Assembly: GCF_035222485.1 (NCBI RefSeq)
Contig: NC_085920.1
Span: forward strand, 8,294,001-8,358,000
DNA from: Podospora pseudoanserina
Taxonomy: Eukaryota > Ascomycota > Sordariomycetes > Sordariales > Podosporaceae
DNA length: 64,000 nt
Direction: 5' to 3'
The stretch's first letter is position 1; each line of letters begins with the position of its first letter. The position numbers and the translations under genes were made by a program. This document shows, piece after piece, positions 10,550-21,285 of the stretch. A model generated the notes under the pieces. That model was not told the DNA's origin and ran no database searches. It was given only the letters and a program-made list of their open reading frames with translations.

Positions 10550-13500
10550 TACGTCGGCTGTCCTTTCAGTTAATATGTGCCGATATTGTCGCCGCGCGAT
10601 GATGCGGGATGTCCTGGTGTGTCGCACTCGAAAAAGGGGCGATGACGCTGCGACTTGGGCTTCTTTATCTCAGCCGTCAAGTCGATGAAATCACCCAAAA
10701 ACCGCTCGTCCGGGAAGATTGGTGTATGGCAAGAATAGCTCTGTCGCAATGGCACGATTTGACCAAGAAGGCGGGGTTAAATCACTTATCACTTTCAGTT
10801 CTTGCCCCAACGAACAGTTCCAGTGTTCAAAATAGCAACAGCGAGACACCAGCACCCCGCGCAAGAGGTCCCAGGGCGCTTAGAGAGCTCCCCTGTGTGG
10901 AGCATGGGCGCGAGGCCTCGCCCTTCAAGGGCGACGTCATTGGTTTGCCGCATGAAATCAGAGCCTCCAATGCCACAAGATACACCTCTTGCATCCGCCA
11001 CCGTGTCTATCATGAAACAGGGAACAAAAGGCGGAGAGTTTTATGCTCTGGTTAGCTCTACATCTTTTCTGATCTTCAGATATAGTTACTGATGACGCAT
11101 TTGTTTCACCGTTGTCACCTGCAGGGAAAAGGGTCGTTTATGCTTGAAAGCCCGCTCGCTGTAGCGTACACATATAGAACCCCTGAGCGAGCTGGTTGCG
11201 ATCATGGAACCTCCGGTATTCTCCCCGCGCTCCATGTCGGTAGTCGGCAACTTTAGGTGTTCATCCAACTCAGCGTGGCCGACGGATGTAAGGTCAACTT
11301 TGGGCCTCGCGTGCTCTGGCCGGTGTTTCCTTTTGTATGGTTTGTGGCGGCGTCCTTTTTGCTGGGAGTGCGGGGGAGGGGGGTACAGTACTTTGGAATA
11401 ATTAGGTTGTGATGGTCTGACTGGCTGGAGTTTGAGCGTGCAAAGAGTGGTTGATGGCGGGGCACAATTGTTGGTTACATAGCCAGATCGAGGGTGTTTG
11501 GGTCACGAAGAGATCGTGTCCCGTTCAACCTGGAAGACTGTGCAACTGTGAAGGAAACAGCCCAGTATCTTGCGTTGTTCAACTCGAAGCTGTCATGGGC
11601 TGAGCTGCTTTCCACAGGCTCTTCTAGATAGGCCTTCCTTAGCCTCATCCAAGGCCCAACTTGAGACCCGGCTTCTTTAGCATACTGAACAAGGTGGTAA
11701 AGCAGAGTTCGGATGCCTGAGTGCAACCTGGAAGTCACGATCGAAACTGTTTGAAAATTCCGAGGAAAAGAGCGTCGGGGGAGCTCGACTCGATCGAATC
11801 AGGGGGCGCATTTCCCGTTGCCGAGTGGCTGCAGGCACTCCCGATTCGGCTTCTTCCCTGCGGCGGGTACCCATCAGTGTGCAGTTGCCGACCTGCAGTG
11901 TCCTCCCATCGTAGCAAAGCGTGAATACCCAACAAATCGAGGCATTTACCGCGAGAAAAACGACACTGCTTATAGTAGGCTTCTTCCAGGTCGTCGGTCT
12001 TTGATTCCGTTGGATTCCAGCCAACGGGGAGGCTTTCCGGCTTTTCAGGTGCTGTTTTGTTTTCCCGTACTCCGTATCTCGTCACTTCTTACTCCTCACG
12101 CATCTCCCGTCCCCTGTGCGTCTGCATGGCTCACAGATCGTCCCTTTGCGGACGTACCGAAAAGCCCTCTTCTCCTCCACCGCGCCTCTTGGAAAACAGG
12201 AACCCGTTGCGCTTGTTCCACCGTCCTCGGAACACTGACCTGGCGGACAAGCCCAGCCTCGTCTTGTCAGCAGTTCCACCACAGAGGAGTTGCTGAGAGT
12301 CGGTCGTAAGCGACGTCGGCGGTCCGCCCGCCTCAAAACAGGCGAGTGTCCACATGCCGTTCGGCCCTAGAAACGATCCAGATGCCGGCCCTTTGGTGGG
12401 AGGAAGAGATCCTGGCCGGGAGTTCAGGCGGGCAGTCTGTGAGCCAAATTGTTCTGCAAAACATAGATTGATAATGGGCGTAAACGAAGGGTTTTGTATT
12501 CAGGTCAACCACTCATAAGGCTTCGTTGCTGTTCCGTGCCGTGCCTGACTCTTCGACGCCGCCATCTTCTTCCTGTAAACAGCGGAAGCGGGGTGTTGCT
12601 CGAAAGCCGTGCCAAGGTCAAAGAAAAAGGCGCTAACCCAGGGCCCCTCTTGCCGACATCTCCCTTACCTGAGGGCGTTCTGTGGCCCGTGAGAGCGTTG
12701 AGCTTCCCAGTTTGGAGACCTTGCGGTGGTGTTGGTTGGTGGTGTGCCCGCCCAGGTTGCCGTTGGTCAATGCGCCTAGTACCAAAGAATGTCATTGTTC
12801 TCAAGACGAAGATCGTTTCACAACCTATCTAACATATCAAATATTGGGCGGATGTGTCAAGGGTCGCGTAGACTAGAAAGTACCTGTCTTCAAGCGTGGA
12901 GTGCAATGCTTCTTGATACCAAGCAGGCCCCATCGTTCGTCCCTGATGTCAATCCGTGACATGTCAAACTCTGACCGTGGGTGGCTGCCCAAACCCTCAG
13001 CCCAGGCCAGCCCAGGTGCAAAACTTCGCGATATGGTAACCCGGGAAGATGCTGTCCGAGCCGTCCCCGGAAGGGCTGTTGACTGGCTCTTGGCTAGATG
13101 CTAGCTTCCCCGTTCCTCGATGGCAGATGGCACTTCATCTTCAGGGATTTGCCTATGAACAGTCCAGCAGGAGAGGTCTCTGCGACTCTGCTCTGTGGAA
13201 TGCCAGTCCTCACTCAGTGCCGTCAAATAAAAGACCGCAACGGGCCACTTCTTTTTTTTCCCCATCGCCTCTTTTTTGGGATTCCCCGTCCGTTCCACCA
13301 CGTCCAGCTCCAAATAGCCCAGGCCGAAGAGATATCGAATCGCCGTCAACGACACCAACCAAACCCCCGTCCGTTTTCCGATCGATCCCCAAACATCCCG
13401 TCCACTGCCGCCCCCGTCAGGTATCCGTACCTACGCTACAAAAAAAATCCCTGACCTGGAACTGTCCACCCTCGCTCTCGGAACTCGGAGCTGCTTCGCC

Positions 13501-14555
13501 TGACACTGACGCACCCGACCCTGCCGACACACTGTTGCTTGTTGGCCGTTGCTTGCTGTTCCGAATTTCTCTCGATCTGGATGTAGGTTATCTGAATTAT
13601 CCTTTTTCCCCCCCTTCTCTAGCCCCTTAGCTGCAAGCTGCGTCCACCCTCACGGCTTGTGTTGTTTGTCTGCACCATCGTGCCTCTGTGCAGCCAGTAG
13701 CATCTCGTGTGCGTCCCAGTCCCGCCCAAGCCCAAACACCACCGCGCCGTTTCCCGCCCGCCGTTTCCCACCTCACCGTCTTCGTGCTCCCCGACTAGAT
13801 CAGCTTCCAAAGGCTCTCTTCTTATCAAGCAGCATAGAGGCTAACCAGCAAACTAGTCGACCATCCCGTTGCGCGTCCCACTGCCGCTCCCGCTCCCGCT
13901 ACCGCTACCGCTACCTGCCGTACGGAGTATCCGTCGGCCGCAACCACCACACGCGCGCAACCTCCACGACCCACGGCCTGGCCCACGCAGCAGGCTAGAT
14001 AGCATCGGCATTGTTAGGATCGGATCAAATCAACAGCTGCGTTTCGGCGTCACATTGCTCTTCGGGTAGACACACCCTTTTTCTCGCTATCTGTGGCCCT
14101 TGACTCGTCCGGCCACCCGCGCGCGCAAAGGACGGCTACGTGCATTTCTTGTCGACGCTGTAATACCTTGTGCCAACGCCCGTTCGACTGTTCTGGTAGC
14201 ACTGGCCCGTCCGGGAAACCCTCTCTGCCACTTGTCTGCGCTGCCTCGACTGGGCTCCCCCCCTCCCTCCCCTCTCTCGCGCCGCCGTCGTGCTTCCGTC
14301 TTGCCGTTGCCCGCCCTCACCCCCTCCCTGATCCTATCATCTGGGTATCTCGCCGCGCTCCCTCCGAAGTGTGAGTACCTTCCGTACCCTATTTAGTCCC
14401 GTCCGCTCTTCGATCCGCCCGACGACACCGACTACCTAGCCTCGGCTCTCCTCCCCCTCCCCGTGCCCTGCACATCGCTTTCCGCCGAGCGGTCTCTCTG
14501 CAGTAGCAGTCTGTTGCACTGTGGAGTGTGGCCCAAGGACGGCCTTGTTTCTTGA
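10550..14555. other. Long divergent intergenic region, including an ATG-free leader
   Basis: Four kilobases lie between the spartin-like start (minus) and the Zn2Cys6 gene (plus). I see no protein with family features. A GACGTCA (CRE-like) site lies at 10934-10940. From 13582 to 14892 the plus strand contains no ATG at all while CAT occurs about a dozen times, as expected for a long transcribed leader. A strong GTGAGT donor at 14371 and a TCTCTCTGCAG acceptor ending at 14503 suggest a leader intron of 133 nt. Confidence 0.5.
13884..13913. repeat. Hexanucleotide repeat CCGCT(C/A), five copies
   Basis: Two CCGCTC units are followed by three CCGCTA units, inside the presumed leader of the Zn2Cys6 gene. 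Confidence 0.85.
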
Positions 14556-14921
14556 CAGCGCCTGTATCAAGGGGTCCCCTCGCGAGACCCAACCGCCGTC
14601 ACAATTGCGTCCCAGCTGCGCATCCAGTCCATCCTATCCCCGGCCGATCCGTCGGAGCAACCTCCACCGAAACGAAAGTTTCACGACGCCTTTGCCGGAC
14701 CGGCGCCGGAACCATCTCCCGCACCCACGGAGTGGCCTTCACCGGCCCCTCCACCGCCCTCGGACCCGGCACCACCAGACCGGCTACCGAATATTCGACA
14801 GCCGCTTCCACACAGCCCGCCGCGCCCCTCTGCGGCCGGGGGCGGGAACCGCGCTCAACAACCAGCTCCGAAGCCTGTCGTCGTCCCTGACGATGACAGC
14901 CGGGCATCAAATTCGGCTACA
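14556..14921 (+). other. In-frame, coding-like extension upstream of the Zn2Cys6 ATG
   Basis: The frame of the Zn2Cys6 gene is open for 122 codons upstream of its first ATG, back to a TGA at 14553. The peptide is protein-like (SRDPTAVTIASQLRIQSILS, then PPPKRKFHDAF and a P-rich stretch) but holds no methionine. An ATT at 14604 sits in a perfect fungal start context, CACA-ATT-GCG, and could act as a near-cognate start. Otherwise an upstream exon would be needed, and an acceptor-like TTTCTTGACAG ends at 14558. Either way the annotated ATG may be too short an N-terminus. Confidence 0.4.
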
Positions 14922-14925
14922 ATGA
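14893..14925 (+). promoter_or_regulatory. Short uORF overlapping the Zn2Cys6 start codon
   Basis: The first ATG for 1.3 kb opens an 11-codon frame (MTAGHQIRLQ, stop). Its TGA at 14923-14925 overlaps the main ATG at 14922 by two bases. If translation starts at 14922, ribosomes would meet this uORF first, so it could control start choice by reinitiation. Confidence 0.35.
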
Positions 14926-17426
14926 TGGCTGGCAGCCCCAGCAGTCCGGGCACTGCGGACAGTCGACGGGGAGCCAATGCGAAGCGGCCAGCTCAGCGGT
15001 CCAGCATTGCGTGCCAGAGCTGCCGCAAGTCAAAAATCAAGTGCAACAACACAGGTGGCGATTCGCCGTGCGACACTTGCATCCGAAATGGCAAAGAATG
15101 CACCTATCCAGAAGCGCCGCCGGTGCAGCCTAAGCGCTCAGAGCCCCCCGCCGGTCCAAAGGCGGAGCAGGGCACTGAACGCAAGCGGGTGCGGAGGATG
15201 GAGGATATCGTGAAGATGGAGGGTGCCGTGCCGGCCGCTATGATTGCCGAGGATGTGTTATCGATGCCGTATCTAAACGAGGCTGTTTGGTCACAACTGT
15301 TTGACATATACCGGCTTCACTTTGCAACCGAGTTGCCTTTCCTGCACTTGGCAACGTTGAAGGAGAAGTTGGGGAGCAGATTCAGGGCTAAGCCCAGCGA
15401 TACATCCCCAGAAATCAATCTTGTGCTGCTAGGCATTCTGACCTTGACGGCGCGCTTCCACCAGACCTTGGTATCATATGTTACCGTGCCGAAGAATGCA
15501 TCAAGCGCTGCTGCAACACCAAAACCGCAGCCCCCTGGACCTGACCTCAAGGCGTCTGTGGCGTCGGAGTACTATGCCGAGATCCTGACTAAAGCTCTCG
15601 GCGGGCTGAGGACCAGCATGACGGTGGCCTCGGTGGAAAGAGTTCAAGCTTTCCTCATGCTTGGCTTGTATGAATGGAGCCAAGCGGTCCCGAGAGTTGG
15701 CGGCATGGCTGCGTGGATGTATGTCGGTGTGGCTATCCGCATGGCCCAGGCCTTGGGTCTCGGCCATGGCGATGGGGAACCCGGAAAGAAGTTCAGCATG
15801 CGACCTGCGCTTGCGAGAGGGCCTAGCATTCCTCACTCACAAATGATTATCGCCAAGGAGATCCGAAGGAGGACCATGTTCAGTTGTCTGATACTGGACC
15901 GTCTTTTGGGCTGTGGTAAAGACCGGGTGTCCACGATTCGATCTGAGGACCTCCGGATTCAGCTCCCATGCGCCGAAATGTCGTTTGATCTGTCAGAGGA
16001 CGTCTTTACGGGATTCTTGAACCCTGTCCCGGGATTCGACAAGAAGCGGCCTATCAGCGACAGTGTCCTGGGGCGTTTTGTACGTCTGGTTGACCTTTGG
16101 GGCGAGATCTCACGGTGGAGCTTTGCGGGTGGTCGCTTCACCGAGACGGAAGCTCCATGGCACTCGGCATCGAAGTTTTGCCAGCTGCGCGAGAAACTTG
16201 AGGGTTTCTACGCTGATCTACCTCCCAACTTCCAGTGGTCGGACTCTAACTACTACAAGCACGAGAACCACCAAGCGAGTAGCGTGTATGTTTCGTTGCA
16301 TATGCTCGGTGCTGTTTGCAGGATAATGCTTCACCGGGAGTATATCCCGTTTATCCCCATCCGCTGTGACAGGCCTGTGGGTCCGCTCGACGAGCCCGTG
16401 TTCACTGAGGGTCAGGAGCCGGCCGGCTTCTGGGACACCAGCGCCGAGGAGATCTTCCGTGCGGCGAGGGACATTGTTGACTTGGTGGAAATCTGTGGCG
16501 ACAAGCTGCCCATGTCAGCACTAGTTTTGTTTTCTGTCTGGACTGCAGCCTTTGTCGGTATCTACGCCGTCCATTTTCCCCACATGGACACCAAGGGCCA
16601 CATGCTCCCCTCCTTTTCAGGTGATCTTGAAATCACCAAAAACGGCCCTACTGGGACAACCTTCTCCACCCTCAAGCAGATGTCCCGGTGGTTGAAGCTG
16701 GCCGAGACGTACTGCAACTACTTCCGTGAGATGGCTTGCTACTACGAAAAGGTCAAGTCAGACTGGGACAAGCACAGCGGTAGGCCGGGCAACAACGAGG
16801 GCAAGCTCATCAGCGTGCGGTTAGGCGGTGGCGGTCTCGAAGAGTGGCAGAAACAGAGTCGAAAGATCATCAATAACGGTGAGATACTCGGCACGGGCGG
16901 CCCAGACGACAAGCAGTCCTCCCGAGACAGCACCGTCGAGCCAAATTCCCACCAACAGCAACAGCAACAACAACAACAACAACACCACGAAGAGAAGCCC
17001 TCCCGGTCAACTTCATTCACCCCGATCAACTCTTCCAACCACCCACCCCAACCCTACCATCATCAGTCGCACGACTCCAACGGCAAAATGGAAGACAACG
17101 CTGACAACTGGCGCTTCCACCCACATCACCCGCATCAACCATCCCCTTCTCAGTCATCTACCACGATCCCCTCGCCAGAAATGCCCATGGTTTCCTTCCC
17201 GACGCTGCCGCTGGGGTACTCGTCGAATGAGATTGTGAGCTATGTGGCCGAGGCGCAGAGCATGCCCTGGTTTCATGCTCCCGGGGGGATCGACCAGTTT
17301 GCGCACGGGACAAAGGAGAACGAGACGCTGGATAACGGGAATTTGTTTTGGGGGAGTATACCGGAGGCTATCTTGATGGGGGCTGGGCCCGGGGGCCAGG
17401 CGCAGATGGGTGGGGGTTTTGCTTAG
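14922..17426 (+). CDS. Zn(II)2Cys6 fungal transcription factor
   Basis: 834 residues from the first ATG in frame. A binuclear zinc cluster lies at residues 31-60 with the canonical spacing C31-x2-C34-x6-C41-x8-C50-x2-C53-x6-C60, followed by TYPE and a basic patch. The middle region (about 115-620) matches the fungal-specific transcription factor domain: GGLRTSMTVASVERVQAFLM, then GMAAWMYVGVAIRMAQALGL and RRRTMFSCLILDRLLGCGKD. The tail has polyQ/H and P-rich stretches. It should be a nuclear activator or repressor binding CGG-type half sites; the pathway cannot be told. A second ATG follows directly at 14925. The leader and possible N-terminal extension are described separately. Confidence 0.88.
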   Translation: MMAGSPSSPGTADSRRGANAKRPAQRSSIACQSCRKSKIKCNNTGGDSPCDTCIRNGKECTYPEAPPVQPKRSEPPAGPKAEQGTERKRVRRMEDIVKMEGAVPAAMIAEDVLSMPYLNEAVWSQLFDIYRLHFATELPFLHLATLKEKLGSRFRAKPSDTSPEINLVLLGILTLTARFHQTLVSYVTVPKNASSAAATPKPQPPGPDLKASVASEYYAEILTKALGGLRTSMTVASVERVQAFLMLGLYEWSQAVPRVGGMAAWMYVGVAIRMAQALGLGHGDGEPGKKFSMRPALARGPSIPHSQMIIAKEIRRRTMFSCLILDRLLGCGKDRVSTIRSEDLRIQLPCAEMSFDLSEDVFTGFLNPVPGFDKKRPISDSVLGRFVRLVDLWGEISRWSFAGGRFTETEAPWHSASKFCQLREKLEGFYADLPPNFQWSDSNYYKHENHQASSVYVSLHMLGAVCRIMLHREYIPFIPIRCDRPVGPLDEPVFTEGQEPAGFWDTSAEEIFRAARDIVDLVEICGDKLPMSALVLFSVWTAAFVGIYAVHFPHMDTKGHMLPSFSGDLEITKNGPTGTTFSTLKQMSRWLKLAETYCNYFREMACYYEKVKSDWDKHSGRPGNNEGKLISVRLGGGGLEEWQKQSRKIINNGEILGTGGPDDKQSSRDSTVEPNSHQQQQQQQQQQHHEEKPSRSTSFTPINSSNHPPQPYHHQSHDSNGKMEDNADNWRFHPHHPHQPSPSQSSTTIPSPEMPMVSFPTLPLGYSSNEIVSYVAEAQSMPWFHAPGGIDQFAHGTKENETLDNGNLFWGSIPEAILMGAGPGGQAQMGGGFA

Positions 17427-18675
17427 TTGGGTAGGGATTGTGGTGAATGACCATGTATGTGTGTGCTTTTTGCAAGGGGCGATGTGCTTTTTGAGAGAGA
17501 AAGATGGTGATTTGGTGGGACATACATTGATTGAATATGGATTGGAATTTTTTTATTTTATTTTATTTTTTGATTATTTATCCGTGTGCTTTTAGTGGTT
17601 TGTCATCTGGTTGTTGTGTTTTTGTCAAGTCAAGGGCGGCGGTGGGTATATGTTATCTCGCATTAGGGGTTCAAGGAGCGGGGGGGGGGGGAAGTAGAAT
17701 GGGAAAGAAAGCTTGGTTATTTATCACTTATAACTTGAGACCGAATTTTTTTTTCTATTTCTTTTTTTCACGCGCTTGTCTGTTCTATGGAAAAACTCTT
17801 CTCTGGCTTTTGGATTTGTTTTTGGATGCGTGTACGAAAAAAAAGGTTACGGACTTTGGTTAGGTAGGTAGGGTATGAAGGGCAGGTTTCATGTGATCCA
17901 CATGTTTGTTTTCATGATGTTCTATATGACGGTGCTCTTTAAATGGGCAAGGCTGTGGTCGATGTGGTTACTGGTTTCATGGGAGGGCATTTGTTCTTGA
18001 AGCCCGGTTTTCTTTGTGGTTTGGCAATTACCATCTACATGGTTGGGGAAATAGAGGTGAACGTGGTGGAAGTAAAGAACGGCCACCTTCAAGAAGAGTT
18101 CGATACCGGGGGCTGTGGCCTGTGTTTACGTGGTGAAACATTAGGTTGAAGCTGGCTGTTCGAAAATATTGATAGGAAATTTGGGGCGGGGGTTGGCGTG
18201 AGCAGGGAAAATGACAGAGTCAATGACCAAGGGCAAGTTGTGGTAGGGTGTGAAGAAAACTGGCGTTGGTTTTAAACACACTTCTTTCGGTACAAGAGCC
18301 AGTCCTGTCGATGAGGTTTTGTATTGGGCTTTATTTCCTGTTTCTCGCTGGAACATGTATTTTTGTTTCTCTTGAACTGTGTAGGTAGGTAAAGTTACAC
18401 TCTACGTGTACAAACCTCGTCTTGCTTGTTGCTGCTTTGTCAAGGTACATGATGGCTTGCCGAATGCGGCCAGGATAGGTAGGTAAGGTATGCTCGACCT
18501 TTGAATTCCAGTACCAAGTCCATCAACGAGAATCCGGTCTTTGTTTCAGCATGCTGCTAGATAAACCCAGACGAGCAAGTCCACCAAGCTACCGTGTTGC
18601 ACCTGCAAAGAGCTCGACAAAGTTTCCACAAAACCAACATCCTGAAATCCAAATCACTTAGCCAGGGCAGCAAAT
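17427..18675. other. Intergenic: Zn2Cys6 3' flank and upstream of the 715-residue gene
   Basis: No supported gene. The start of this region is T-rich (presumed 3' UTR), with a G12 run near 17680-17692, and three copies of a TAGGTAGGTA motif lie between 17860 and 18486. Confidence 0.5.
17860..18486. repeat. Three dispersed TAGGTAGGTA motifs
   Basis: Copies lie at about 17861-17872, 18382-18391 and 18476-18485. A related reverse-complement cluster (ACCTACCTACTACCTACC) lies at 58315-58336 past THO2. They are short, AGG-phased and noncoding. Confidence 0.6.
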
Positions 18676-20936
18676 ATGCCACCGGAAAGATCACCGAGGC
18701 CCAGCAATGCTGGCGTAACTAAAGTTCCTGCTGGCCCCAGTAATGCTGGTGCCTCTGGTAACACCATTGTGTACGCTCTCCAGAGGTTGACAAGAAGGCA
18801 AGAAAGAGAACTTGCCGACAGATTAGCAGGCACGATCAACGTCCAGCACGCTCCTGTTAGAGAGGATCACACTCGCCCTCAGACCCTTGAAGAAGCGACC
18901 TACAGGAACGTCGCGCTCTTCTTGCCGATCGAGCATTGGCCAAACCAAAGAAATGTCGAATCAGCAGCTCACAGAATGCGCGCCGCCCTAACGAGCAATC
19001 AAGCGTTTAGATTTCAGAATCTCGGGGACCCGCTAAGGCAGCATTGGTACGCAGATGAGGAATCGGGGCGAACAGTACAGCAGATGTACAAGGGGTGGAG
19101 TGACCAGTTTGATGAGAAGCTTAGACAGACACACCAAAACATCCGGGCAGTAGCCAACGAACTCGGCATGACTGACGAGGATAGCCAAAACAAGGTGTGG
19201 AAGAGAATGGAGAACGTCTTTGGTGACGCCGCGAAGATCAAAAGGCTCGAAAAGGAACTCGCCTCGACGAAGGAGCTTGTTGAGAGTTACCACACTCAGT
19301 ACAACTTTCTAGATCCAAAAATCGAGTCCAACGCTAGGAAGATAGAACGACTTCAGACGGACGTCAAAGCCAAGGACACGCTCATCAGCAAGGCGGATGC
19401 AGAGAGCGACAAGTACAGGGTTGACTATCGTCTTCGCATGCTCCTCCAGCATTGGGGAATCACGAATGGGGATCACCTGGACCCAACCCGGTGGCAAAAG
19501 TATGACAATTCGAACCGCTTTGCCGCGGAGTTTCAGGAATATCTCGACGACGTGCTGAATGGCATACCGACATCTAGCGGCAACCTCCTGGTGCAGGTCA
19601 GGCCGCCCATCGGTGTCAAGCACCTGATGCGTGTGGCCTCGGTACACCGAACCGTCCATGGGGTCGACCTTCTGGCCGACTGCCGAGTTGTAGCTCTGCG
19701 ACTTGTTTCGGCTCGACATGATGAGGCAAACACCACTGAGGTGGGCCTGTTGCCCAAGGACCTTGAAGGTCGTTCAGAGGGCGAGACGTTCAGCCAGGTC
19801 TATGTTCCTCCTCCGCCCCCTCCAACCGTATCAGCGGTGACGACTGGCATGGCACAGTTGACGACCTCTAGCCAAAGAGCCCAGCTCACGGAAGAGCAGC
19901 GAGAAGAGAGGGCCCGGGCGATCAAGATGGAAGCCCAGTTCTTGGTCGAGCCTGGAGTTACAAACGAGGAGCGTACCTGGCAAGCGCTGTTCGACGGGAC
20001 AGTCCTTCAACTATACAACCTGGACGCCATCGCCTGCGAGCATATTCGTAAGTACCCATCTGTGCCGGGGAAAAGCTGGTGACTGACAAATAAACCCACC
20101 TCCCCAACAGTCGTAGCCTTGACCGGACGCAAATCGCTCACCAGTCGACAGTTGGAGGAACGCAACATACTCCAGAGCCATGTCGACTTCATTAACAAAT
20201 GGGCTTCCATCATGGAGATGGTGCACCTCTACGCCAAGAAGGCCCAGCTCCGTCCAGGCTCGTGGAAGCTGTGGGGCGGGCACTGGTTCAGAATCCGAAA
20301 CAGGATGACGGAGCAATGTTTCGGCGCCCACGATACTCTCGCACCCGGCCAGAGCCCTTGGTCGAGAAGGACCAAGCGCGGTCTCTTTCACGACTACGTC
20401 GGCCTGTTTGGACAGACGTGCAAGCTCTTCAACCAGCCCGCCTTGCAAACTGAAGAGTCGTTCAAGAAAGAGCTGCACCGGCTCGACATGGAACGCTGGA
20501 ACCTCTACCGGTATGCCATTCAGACATGGACCCATGGCGACGCCAGGGGCGGGATCAACGACAACGGCCAGTACCGCGGTAGTCCGCCAAAGCCCACGCA
20601 CCCCAAGAAGGCCAACCTATGGGCGGAATGGAACTGGATCTATGAGACCGATCAGTGGAAGTATGCGCCACGGCTAGACCCCAAACAGCCTCCTGGAACT
20701 CGTAAGTGTTGGCAAGTCTCTGGTGGACTTCGATGCTAACAGCACCTCTAGCCGCCCTTCGGGACCCCCTCATTGGAACAGAACCCTCCAAAGACTTCAG
20801 CCCTTATGGTCCTGTCAGACTCGCGATCAGGTTCGAGGAGCATAACAACCCCCACGCGAATACGTGGGGGATCGTCAATAAAAAGAAGCACCCACCAGGA
20901 TGGGATTTACAGAAAGCGAGGCTTGGGGTCTTTTGA
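18676..20936 (+). CDS. Unrecognised 715-residue protein with a coiled coil
   Basis: Three exons, 18676..20047, 20111..20701 and 20752..20936. Intron 1 (63 nt) has GTAAGT, a CTGAC branch and AACAG; intron 2 (50 nt) has GTAAGT, GCTAAC and TCTAG, and both restore frame cleanly. I do not recognise a family. Visible parts: a P/S/A-rich start with a repeated PSNAG motif, a helical region with a likely coiled coil at about 186-250 (AAKIKRLEKELASTKELVES), a proline run PPPPPP near 380, and a W-rich basic C-terminal third (SWKLWGGHWFRIRNRM, then WAEWNWIYETDQWKY). No signal peptide or membrane segment is seen. The conserved look of the C-terminal third suggests a folded domain. The gene converges on the Hos3-type gene 349 bp away. 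Confidence 0.72.
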
Positions 20937-21285
20937 ATCCTCCACCAAAGAAAACGAAGTTCGTTACATATTCTACAACCTGAAAACTAAAATAAAATTA
21001 TCTAAAGTGTTTTCATATGAATACAGACAAGCAGGCAAAGAAACAGCCAAGCGCTCTTATAGTTCCCCACTGTGAAACAGGAGAAGTAATCCGACTGAAG
21101 AGAAGAGCGAAGTCATGGATGAAAAGGAAAAGGCCGATACACCGAATACACAACTTACTCCCATGCCGTGGTCAAGGAACCCCTCAACCTCCACGCACGC
21201 TTTTCCTGTATAAAACAAACTCTCTTGCAATGTTTCTTCCAGACCTGATGTGTGGTATTGAAGAAAGACCAACATCTCCCGACAA
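20937..21285. other. Short convergent intergenic region
   Basis: It holds the 3' ends of the 715-residue gene (plus) and the Hos3-type gene (minus). An AT-rich stretch at 20966-21016 with several A-rich motifs may serve polyadenylation. Confidence 0.5.
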
